From an uncultured Ruminococcus sp. (lineage in GTDB: Bacteria; Bacillota; Clostridia; Oscillospirales; Acutalibacteraceae): a stretch of 7,082 nt of DNA. The stretch lies in the NCBI GenBank assembly GCA_902767175.1, contig CACXGH010000141.1, positions 1 to 7,082 on the forward strand, read 5' to 3'. A program made the translations under genes and the position numbers. Shown here one piece after another: positions 1 to 5,805 of this stretch. Every line of letters begins with the position of its first letter. Positions within the stretch are counted from its first letter, which is position 1. The notes under the pieces are model-generated. The model worked only from the letters and a program-made list of their open reading frames with translations, did no database searches and was not told where the DNA came from.

Positions 1-165
1 GAAGTCTCGGGCTTTGAAGTCTCGGGCTTTGAAGTCTCGGGCTTTGAAGTCTCGGGCTTTGAAGTCTCGGGCTTTGAAGTCTCGGGTTTTGAAGTCTCAG
101 GCTTTGAAGTCTCGGGTTTTGAAGTCTCGGGCTTTGAAGTTTCGGGCTTGGAGGTCTCCTGCTTC
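1..165 (-). repeat. 15-bp tandem repeat encoding KPETS (at least 10 copies plus one degenerate)
   Basis: The plus-strand unit gaagtctcgggcttt is repeated head to tail ten times from 1 to 150. A degenerate copy at 151-165 encodes KQETS. The array is cut by the window edge, so the true number is unknown. Differences between the ten copies are synonymous: AAA for AAG (Lys) at 76-90 and 106-120, CCT for CCC (Pro) at 91-105, GAA for GAG (Glu) at 136-150. Near-identity at DNA level suggests recent expansion by slippage or unequal recombination. Because 15 is a multiple of three, copy-number change would lengthen or shorten the tail without breaking the frame. Pro/Glu/Thr/Ser/Lys composition predicts an extended, unfolded surface stalk. 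Confidence 0.95.
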
Positions 166-1961
166 TTGTTTTCTTCCTCTTTTACCTTTTTGAGATACTC
201 TTCGGCAGTACCATAGGGGATAGGTCCGCAGCTTCCGACACCTACGGGTGAATATATTCTTGGGGTCTGTCCTGTGGGTGATACATAAGGGCCGTAATCA
301 GGGTCTGAGGGAATACTGTTCAGAGCCGAATAATATGTATCGTACTTATAATCGTATGAACCGGAGGGGAGATAAACTCTCTTTATTTCCCTGCCGTCCT
401 TGAAATAAACCTGTGCGCCGCTTGCTGAGTATGAATAAGAGCCTGCATAGTCTATCCAGCCTGTAACAACTATCTCATCATATTCGGTTGACAGAGGGCC
501 GTATATTTCTACCGTAAGCTCATTCATTCCATCATCGTCACAGTCATAATAGTATGTAGCAATGTAAACGGGGAGATCCAGGTCATTCCTGAACCGCATA
601 TCGAGTGTGCCGTAGTTGATGGTAGCGTCAAGTCCTCTTTCACAGTACGAGGAAGGATATGCGTGAGGGTGTCTTTCAACTGCCGTCATGCCTGCCTTCA
701 TTGCCGCAATATACAGCGTTGTAGAAGCCTGACAGATGCCGCCGCCGTATGCAGGTGTATACTCTCCGCCTACAATAGCCGTTGAGGGCACATAAGCTCC
801 GACAGTGCCGTTCGGGTAATAATGCGTATCGCCGTTTGAGCTGTCGCCTGTCATTTCGTTGAAGGAGAAGGTCTCTCCGGGCTTAAGTACCGTACCGCTT
901 GCCGCTCTGAGCGCAAGTCCCATGTTATAGTTTGAATTATATACATTTGCGGCGGTCGTATGATGTGAAGCTATGAGCTTTGTATTGGCTTTGATATCCG
1001 CAAGTGTTACCTTGAATTTTGTCGGATTTTTTGTTATTGAGAAGGTACCCGTCTTGTTGTCGCTTTTAACTATCTTTCTTATATTCTGCTCAAGCTCGGT
1101 ATGGCTTACAGTATAGCCGTCATGACCGTCCTCGTAGGTGAACTTTTCCTTTTCATTGGGGTTAAAGCTTACTACATGAGCGTCAACGGGAGGGTCGTTT
1201 ATCTCGCCCTCTAATTTCAGAACCGCATTCCTGATAGAATCATCATTCAGCGTGGTCGTTACTTTAAAGTCTGTCTTGCCCTGCTTTATCGTCTTTTCAA
1301 AGCCTGTTGAGGTTATCTCGCCTCTGCTGTAGCGGTAAGCCTCTAAAAGAACATCGGAAAGATTGTCGTCAAAAAGGAAGTCGTTCTGATTTACGGAATA
1401 CTGTTTTCCGTCACATACTACAGTAACGGAAATTGGTTCTCTCATCGCAAGAACGGTGTTCTCAAGGGCGTTATGCGCCTGATTGAGAGTCATGCCCGAA
1501 ACATCTACACCGCCGACAAGTACGTTCCTGCCGAAATAGATATCTTCGGGTTCCGGGCTTTCCTCAGCGGAAGATGAAGATGAGCCTTCGCTGCTTTTGC
1601 TGCTTCCGGCTTTTGAATGTTCCGATGCCTTTGATGAGTTATCGCCTGAACCGGAACTGCCCTGTGATGAACTGTTCGGAGATATTTCAGACGGTATATC
1701 GCTGCCGGCTTTTCCGGAAGGGAAGAGCACATCGGAAGAAGCGCCCTCCGGCAGACCTGCAGGAGAAGCGGCAGCCGCTGCGGAGCTGTCTGCTGCTGTC
1801 TGTACTGCGCTGTTATTGCTGTTTATTGCGATAACGGCAGCGACGGCGCCTATACAAAGAACGGCCGCACCTGCTGCGGCAACGGGCAGTACGGGGAATT
1901 TCTTTTTTGCAGCGGTATCCTTTTCATTCTGTATATCGGCGGACTTGTCTTTTTTACTCAT
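1..1961 (-). CDS. VanW-family membrane-anchored envelope protein with KPETS-repeat tail (3' end outside window)
   Basis: At least 653 codons are visible; the C-terminus lies beyond the left edge. ATG at 1961 is chosen because AGGAGG (1974-1969) sits 7 nt upstream. Seen: a short Lys-rich cytoplasmic head (1-21), one hydrophobic segment (22-46), a Ser/Gly-rich spacer (about 50-137), a region resembling the YoaR-type putative peptidoglycan-binding domain (about 140-320), then a VanW domain (about 325-470) with the core YGGGICQASTT (405-415). Next comes a DCDDDG loop (473-478) followed by VEIYGP, then a C-terminal module ending near YGTAEEYL (583-590). From 601 the chain is QETS and then KPETS repeats to the edge. 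Known: VanW is named from vanB-type vancomycin-resistance clusters but has no established biochemical role, and this is not evidence of resistance. Inferred: an N-in, C-out wall-associated protein whose repeats act as a stalk or wall-spanning tail. It is a paralogue of the gene at 2233-4419 (about two thirds identical over the VanW core by eye) but has a far shorter cytoplasmic head. Confidence 0.9.
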   Translation of the reverse strand, partial: MSKKDKSADIQNEKDTAAKKKFPVLPVAAAGAAVLCIGAVAAVIAINSNNSAVQTAADSSAAAAASPAGLPEGASSDVLFPSGKAGSDIPSEISPNSSSQGSSGSGDNSSKASEHSKAGSSKSSEGSSSSSAEESPEPEDIYFGRNVLVGGVDVSGMTLNQAHNALENTVLAMREPISVTVVCDGKQYSVNQNDFLFDDNLSDVLLEAYRYSRGEITSTGFEKTIKQGKTDFKVTTTLNDDSIRNAVLKLEGEINDPPVDAHVVSFNPNEKEKFTYEDGHDGYTVSHTELEQNIRKIVKSDNKTGTFSITKNPTKFKVTLADIKANTKLIASHHTTAANVYNSNYNMGLALRAASGTVLKPGETFSFNEMTGDSSNGDTHYYPNGTVGAYVPSTAIVGGEYTPAYGGGICQASTTLYIAAMKAGMTAVERHPHAYPSSYCERGLDATINYGTLDMRFRNDLDLPVYIATYYYDCDDDGMNELTVEIYGPLSTEYDEIVVTGWIDYAGSYSYSASGAQVYFKDGREIKRVYLPSGSYDYKYDTYYSALNSIPSDPDYGPYVSPTGQTPRIYSPVGVGSCGPIPYGTAEEYLKKVKEEENKKQETSKPETSKPETSKPETSKPETSKPETSKPETSKPETSKPETSKPETSKPET

Positions 1962-1968
1962 ATCTGTT

Positions 1969-1974
1969 CCTCCT
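1969..1974 (-). promoter_or_regulatory. Ribosome binding site of the downstream vanW-family gene
   Basis: AGGAGG read on the minus strand, 7 nt before the ATG at 1961. This is a full anti-16S match at good spacing and fixes the start. Confidence 0.85.
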
Positions 1975-1988
1975 TTTTTCTTCGGCAG

Positions 1989-2007
1989 AGGTGTCCGCAG
2001 GACACCT
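1989..2007 (-). other. Hairpin in the leader just upstream of the RBS
   Basis: Arms 1989-1996 and 2000-2007 pair perfectly over 8 bp around a 3-nt loop (AGGTGTCC/GGACACCT). It lies about 15 bases before the AGGAGG of the downstream vanW-family gene. T-runs lie upstream of it in the minus-strand transcript, not downstream, so it is not a typical intrinsic terminator for a minus transcript. It is more likely a 5' leader structure that may protect the mRNA or tune translation. Confidence 0.5.
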
Positions 2008-2056
2008 GCACCCCTTAAAAAACGACATAAAAAATCTTAAGTAAAGAACATAAAGC

Positions 2057-2082
2057 CTGCCGGTCCGTTCATAGACCGGCAG
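2057..2082 (-). terminator. Candidate terminator after the upstream vanW-family gene
   Basis: Perfect 9-bp stem CTGCCGGTC/GACCGGCAG around an 8-nt loop, about 150 bases past the stop at 2233. On the minus strand the stem is followed by T-rich but interrupted sequence (GCTTTATGTTCTTT, then a run of six T about 25 bases further on). The tract is not a clean U-run, so termination may be partial. If it reads through, the two vanW-family genes share a transcript. Confidence 0.4.
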
Positions 2083-2120
2083 TAATTCCCGGAAGATGTT
2101 TTCTTCATAATGCACACACA

Positions 2121-2152
2121 GGTACGGTATCCCATCATAGGAATACCGTACC
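2121..2152 (-). other. Strong hairpin between the two vanW-family genes
   Basis: Arms ggtacggtat (2121-2130) and ataccgtacc (2143-2152) are fully complementary over 10 bp, with two further G-C pairs possible after a bulged A. No U-tract follows on either strand. It could be an mRNA-stabilising or processing structure in the intercistronic RNA, or a protein-binding palindrome. The sequence does not say which. Confidence 0.5.
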
Positions 2153-2232
2153 CGGACATGATAAGATACAGCGTATCAAAAGCGTCACTCAATCGGACTG
2201 CGGGTCTGAAGCGGCCGTCAGCAGGGCTGTGT

Positions 2233-4419
2233 TTATGCTGTGGTTACGACAGTGCCTGAGGGCCTGGAGCTTTCGGTCTGACTCTGCTGCGTCTGAGTGT
2301 TTCCTGAGGCTCTTGCTTTGCTGAGTACCTCAGATGCCGTGCCGTATGCTATAGGACCGTTTTCTCCGCAGCCGCCAGGTGAATAAACTGTCGGTATATC
2401 GCCTGTCGGATAAACGTCCGGCCCGAAATAAACGTCAGAGGGCATATAGTTGATAACGGTGTAATATCCTTCAAAGTGATAATCGTATGCGCCGAGAGGT
2501 GTCTTTACTCTGTCCGTTTCCTTGCCGTTCTTGAAATAAACCTTTGCGCCCCTTGCGGAGAACGATTCATTGTCGGCATAGGTTACCCAGCCTACGGGAA
2601 CTATCTCGTCATATTCCTCCGAAAGAGGACCGTACATCTCTACCATAAGCTCCTCGTTGCCGTCACCTGTGTAGTCATATACATAGGTCGCAATATATAC
2701 GGGAAGGTCATAATTGTTCTTGAAGCGCATATCAAGGTTGCCGTAATCGACAGTAGCGTCAAGACCGTAGGGGGCATATGAGGACGCATACAGATGAGCG
2801 TGCCTTTCGACTATTTCCATGTTTGCTTTAAGAGCGCACATAAACAGTGTTGTAGATGCCTGACAGATGCCTCCGCCGTATTCCTGAACTATCTTTCCTT
2901 GTGAATAAGCGGTAGAGGGAACATAACTGCCCTCGACACCGTATGGATAATAATGCATATTGCCGTTTGTGGTATCTCCGGTCGTTGCATTGAAGGAGAA
3001 TGTCTCGCCCGGCTGCAGTATCGTACCGTTTGCAGACCGGATAGCCAACTTCATGTTGGAGTTTGACGCATATACGTTTGCGGCGGTGGTGCGGTGAGAG
3101 GCTATAAGTCTTGTATTTGCCTTTATCTCCTCAAGGGATATTTTGAACGGTGTCTGATGTCTGTCTATAGAAAAGCTGCCTGTTTTCTCACCCTGATCAA
3201 GTATACTGCGTATCTTGCTGCCAAGCTCTTCATGATCGAGCAGGAAGCCGTCAGAGCCGTCTGCATATTCAAACTTCTGTGTCGCAGTCGGGTCAAACTT
3301 TGTTACATGAGCGTCAACGGGCTGTACGTCATAGAATTCGGCAGCCTTGTTTATGGCTGTTTCGACCGATTCGGTATTGATGCTTGTATGTACCCTGAAA
3401 TTTGTCGTACTTCCGTTATATGAATTCTCAACAGTCGGCTCATGAAGCTCTCCTCTGCTGTAATGGTAAGCCTGCAGAAGAACGTCTGCTATATCCGAGT
3501 CAAAGTTGAAGTCGTTCTGAGTGAGCGTTAATGTCTTGCCGTCACATACTATTGTAATGGAGATATTGTCCCTCAGCTCAAGAAGCTTTTCCTGCATTGC
3601 TTCATGCGCCTGCGTAAGACTCTTTCCGGCAAGATCTACTCCTTCTACCGTAACATTCTCACCGAAAAGAATGTTTGTTGTATCTATCTCACTTATCTCG
3701 ACAGGCTCAACGGACACAAGAGAGTTTTCGGAAGTACCGCCGGACTGACCGTCAGAGGGTCCGGAAGCGGAGCCGTCAGAACCTTCGGAAGTGTCAGATG
3801 ACGCAGATGTCTCTGCAATTGCGGGTGAGGAGTTATTATTCATCGCCCATACGATAATGCCTGCAGCCGCTGCTGCACACAGAACCGCAGCAACGGAGAT
3901 CACCGGTATAAGGGGAGATCTTCTCTTTGCCCTTGCTATACGGGTTTTCTTCGGAGTTTTGCTTTGTACCGCAAAAACTACACTGCCTTCGTCATCGGAT
4001 TCATCGGAGCTGTCTTTTTCATCGGCATTGTTGTCATTGCCGGTACTATGAGGTGCGGCAGGCAGTTCACCGCCTGCAAATACTACCTCGTCATCGCCGC
4101 CTTCGTTTTTATTGCCGTTATCCGGCTTATCCTCGTCCTTAACGTCAGAAATGCTGTCGGATACGGTTTCGGCTGCGGCTTCTGTCTGAGCTTTGGTTTC
4201 CTGTGGATCTGCGGTGCTGTTATCTGTTTCCTTTTTCAGAGAGACAGCAGTGTTTACGGCAGTTTCTTCTTCTTTAATAAGATTTACGCTTTCTTTATTG
4301 TCGGTCGTTCCTTTTTCTTTAGTAAGTTTTATGCCTTCCTTTTCCTCGTCTGTGTTCACTTCATTAGCCGTAACGGCCTTGAAGTGCGGAAGTTCATTCC
4401 TTTTTTCTGTGTTTCCCAT
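2233..4419 (-). CDS. VanW-family membrane-anchored envelope protein with long acidic cytoplasmic head
   Basis: Complete, 728 aa. ATG at 4419 is preceded by GGAGG (4434-4430), a slightly long 10-nt spacing, and the TAA is at 2235-2233. Seen in order: a long hydrophilic, acid-rich head (1-150), a basic stretch KTPKKTRIARAKRR (154-167) that fits the positive-inside rule, one membrane segment (about 169-192), a Ser/Gly spacer (197-232), a YoaR-like putative peptidoglycan-binding region (about 250-430), and a VanW domain (about 435-580) with YGGGICQASTTLF (514-526). Then follow TGDGNEEL, a shared module ending in PIAYGTASEVL (689-699), and a short Gln/Ser/Thr tail without repeats. Known: the VanW family has no proven enzymatic role. 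Inferred: a bitopic cell-envelope protein whose 168-residue cytoplasmic head could bind a partner or be phosphorylated. The downstream neighbour is a paralogue, so this is a tandem duplication with divergence at both ends. It appears to have its own promoter (4473-4502). Confidence 0.92.
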   Translation of the reverse strand: MGNTEKRNELPHFKAVTANEVNTDEEKEGIKLTKEKGTTDNKESVNLIKEEETAVNTAVSLKKETDNSTADPQETKAQTEAAAETVSDSISDVKDEDKPDNGNKNEGGDDEVVFAGGELPAAPHSTGNDNNADEKDSSDESDDEGSVVFAVQSKTPKKTRIARAKRRSPLIPVISVAAVLCAAAAAGIIVWAMNNNSSPAIAETSASSDTSEGSDGSASGPSDGQSGGTSENSLVSVEPVEISEIDTTNILFGENVTVEGVDLAGKSLTQAHEAMQEKLLELRDNISITIVCDGKTLTLTQNDFNFDSDIADVLLQAYHYSRGELHEPTVENSYNGSTTNFRVHTSINTESVETAINKAAEFYDVQPVDAHVTKFDPTATQKFEYADGSDGFLLDHEELGSKIRSILDQGEKTGSFSIDRHQTPFKISLEEIKANTRLIASHRTTAANVYASNSNMKLAIRSANGTILQPGETFSFNATTGDTTNGNMHYYPYGVEGSYVPSTAYSQGKIVQEYGGGICQASTTLFMCALKANMEIVERHAHLYASSYAPYGLDATVDYGNLDMRFKNNYDLPVYIATYVYDYTGDGNEELMVEMYGPLSEEYDEIVPVGWVTYADNESFSARGAKVYFKNGKETDRVKTPLGAYDYHFEGYYTVINYMPSDVYFGPDVYPTGDIPTVYSPGGCGENGPIAYGTASEVLSKARASGNTQTQQSQTESSRPSGTVVTTA

Positions 4420-4429
4420 TATATAAAAG

Positions 4430-4434
4430 CCTCC
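4430..4434 (-). promoter_or_regulatory. Ribosome binding site of the upstream vanW-family gene
   Basis: GGAGG on the minus strand, 10 nt before the ATG at 4419. It is the only purine-rich match near this start. Confidence 0.7.
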
Positions 4435-4472
4435 GTTTCAAAGGTTAAACAGAAATATACTCTTACTCCCTT

Positions 4473-4502
4473 ATAATACAACAAAAGCCATATAAATGTA
4501 AA
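4473..4502 (-). promoter_or_regulatory. Probable housekeeping-sigma promoter for the vanW-family pair
   Basis: On the minus strand, TTTACA (4502-4497) and TATTAT (4478-4473) are separated by 18 nt, close to the TTGACA/TATAAT consensus. Transcription would start near 4465, giving a leader of about 45 nt before the ATG at 4419. The downstream vanW-family gene has no equally good promoter in its 271-bp gap and may depend on this one. Confidence 0.6.
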
Positions 4503-4516
4503 GCCCGTTTTAAAGG

Positions 4517-4583
4517 AAAAAACCTCCAAATATACATTAGTCCGCACTGATTATTTTGTCCTTATATTCTACTGAGGTTTTTT
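4517..4583. terminator. Long-loop inverted repeat with T-tracts on both strands (possible bidirectional terminator)
   Basis: aaaaaacctc (4517-4526) and gaggtttttt (4574-4583) are perfect 10-bp inverted repeats, and an inner pair aatata/tatatt (4529-4534 with 4563-4568) shortens the loop. Either strand would give a stem ending in six U. It lies between the mobile replication module and the vanW promoter, where it could insulate one from the other. The loop is long for an intrinsic terminator, so the call is tentative. Confidence 0.35.
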
Positions 4584-4617
4584 ATTGAGAACCATTCAGT
4601 GTATTATTGACTTAAAA

Positions 4618-4796
4618 TTAAGGAAACGCTGATTAAATTCAGTGCCTGTATTGCGTCAGCAATTTTTCCGTCAGGTTGTGAAAAAAGACCGCAGGCAACC
4701 TGTCGGTTGTCAAGGAATTTTTGTGCAAGATGGCGAAAAAAGGGCAAGCAAGACAGGTGCTGAGCATAAGGCGTGATTTATTCAGCGGTTCCTTAA
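4618..4796. mobile_element. MITE-like non-autonomous element, 179 bp
   Basis: The ends are imperfect terminal inverted repeats of 21 bp (4618-4638 and 4796-4776) with two mismatches; the left one contains ggaaacgctgattaaat and the right, read inverted, ggaaccgctgaataaat. Both ends carry TTAA outermost. TTAA is self-complementary, so it may be part of the repeat or a 4-bp target duplication. Internally there is a caggttg/caacctg stem (4672-4678 with 4696-4702) and a competing acctgtc/gacaggt pair (4698-4704 with 4752-4758), so the element can fold into alternative structures. No reading frame in it is long enough for a transposase, so it would be mobilised in trans. I do not assign a parent IS family. 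Confidence 0.7.
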
Positions 4797-4965
4797 ATAG
4801 AATCATTTTTGATCCGGCAATCTTTACAGCCGCCTTGCTCTTGGCGTGTTTCCATGCCGCACGGAAAGGCCGCAGCTTTTCGGCCGTTGGCTGAGAGGTC
4901 TCCGCCTGAGAACCGCACCCACTTTGCCATGATAGAATAATATCAAGTTCGGGGCGGCTCGTTTG
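4797..4965. other. Non-coding or remnant stretch between the helicase-loader gene and the MITE-like element
   Basis: No gene that I recognise. On the minus strand there is a 45-codon ORF from an ATG at 4930 with no Shine-Dalgarno; it contains a CKDC motif and ends at a TAA (4795-4793) inside the MITE-like element's terminal repeat. A 5-bp hairpin ggccg/cggcc (4868-4872 with 4881-4885) has no U-tract. The frame after the dnaC-like stop codon also stays open into the element, which is probably chance. The stretch may be the remains of a third gene of the replication operon cut by the insertion. Confidence 0.3.
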
Positions 4966-5805
4966 TTATGTATTGAGGATCGTATTGATCCTTTTCCGCT
5001 TTTCTTCTGCTGTTTTAATTCTGTTGTAATTTGAGTTATCTACAAAAACGCTCTTGGGGCTGCGCTCCCGGATACGGGTGTAAATGCGTGCAATATCCAG
5101 ATTGTCAGGCTTTTCAATCTGTGCGATTGTAAGGTTGGTTGTAACGATCATTGGTTTTTTTGTATTATAAATATCATCGATCACCGAAAAAGCGGTATCA
5201 AGATCGGTTCTGTTCAGCTTTTCGGCTCCGATGTCGTCAAGCACAAAAAGCCGGTAGCCTTGCAGGCCGATAAGCTCCGCACCCTTGTACTTTGCCGCCT
5301 GTCTGTTGTCGACAAGGTCACGCAGGCTTGTAAAGAGAACCGGAACGCCTCTCTTTATCAGCGCATTTGCGATACATCCGGCGTAGAATGACTTGCCGCC
5401 GCCGACGTCACCATAGAATAATAAACCGCTGCTGATCTGCTCAGCCTCGGCAAAGTGCCGGACATAATCACAGCACAGCTTTGAAACGGTTATATTCCTC
5501 TTGTCGTCCCTGTCAAAAGTAAAACCCTTGAATGCTTCGGCTTTTATACCCTTGTCAAGCTCCTTTTGGTGCTGCTCTCTGTCGTAACGGTCAAGCACTT
5601 CTTTTTCCTTTTGTCTTTGTTCACGCTCGCAGCGGCACTCACGCACCGCCGGAAAAGCTCTGTGATTGTGGGGTATTACGATCTGCTGTTTAGGCTCATG
5701 GCATACACCGCAATGCAGCAGACCGGTATCAGGGTCAATATAGTCGCCCTCTTTTCTGATGGCTTTCGCCCGTTTTTTGATTTCTTCAATAAGATTATTT
5801 ATCAC
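4966..5805 (-). CDS. DnaC/IstB-type AAA+ helicase-loader ATPase of a mobile element
   Basis: 279 aa, starting at a GTG (5805) supported by GGAGGG (5817-5812) 6 nt upstream. The GTG overlaps the TGA of the preceding replisome-organiser gene (GTGA), indicating translational coupling. Seen: a Cys cluster C32-x2-C35 and C57-x-C59, likely an N-terminal metal-binding site; a charged linker (60-90); then an AAA+ core with Walker A GDVGGGKS (132-139), Walker B LFVLDD (186-191), a sensor-1-like VTTN (221-224) and a basic IRER segment (245-248) in the expected arginine-finger/sensor region. Known: DnaC-like proteins load the replicative DnaB-type helicase at origins or forks, while IstB is the related partner of IS21-family transposases. 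The neighbouring replisome organiser, and the absence of any IstA-like gene, favour a helicase loader. The length is normal and no key residue is missing, so it appears functional. Confidence 0.88.
   Translation of the reverse strand: MINNLIEEIKKRAKAIRKEGDYIDPDTGLLHCGVCHEPKQQIVIPHNHRAFPAVRECRCEREQRQKEKEVLDRYDREQHQKELDKGIKAEAFKGFTFDRDDKRNITVSKLCCDYVRHFAEAEQISSGLLFYGDVGGGKSFYAGCIANALIKRGVPVLFTSLRDLVDNRQAAKYKGAELIGLQGYRLFVLDDIGAEKLNRTDLDTAFSVIDDIYNTKKPMIVTTNLTIAQIEKPDNLDIARIYTRIRERSPKSVFVDNSNYNRIKTAEEKRKRINTILNT

Noticed and set aside
1..165. CRISPR array
   Set aside because: The repeats are contiguous 15-bp units without spacers and stay in frame with the vanW-family gene.
1597..2040. Plus-strand ORF of 147 codons
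   Set aside because: It is antisense to the Ser/Ala-rich head and membrane segment of the left vanW-family gene; its composition mirrors that coding sequence and it has no ribosome site.
2037..2159. Minus-strand 40-codon ORF with three cysteines between the vanW genes, bacteriocin-like at first sight
   Set aside because: No Shine-Dalgarno precedes its ATG, and its sequence is largely set by the two hairpins it spans, so RNA structure is the simpler explanation.
1..4419. Vancomycin-resistance cluster
   Set aside because: Only VanW-family proteins are present. There is no ligase, dehydrogenase, dipeptidase or VanRS-type regulator, and VanW proteins are widespread in Firmicutes without resistance.
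3964..4476. Plus-strand ORF of 170 codons that looks like a hydrophobic membrane protein
   Set aside because: It is antisense to the acidic head of the upstream vanW-family gene. Codons for Glu, Lys and Asp read backwards give Phe, Leu and Val, which explains the apparent hydrophobicity.
4966..5805. IstB partner of an IS21-type insertion sequence
   Set aside because: There is no istA-like transposase and no IS21-type ends; the coupled neighbour is a replisome organiser, so a helicase loader fits better.
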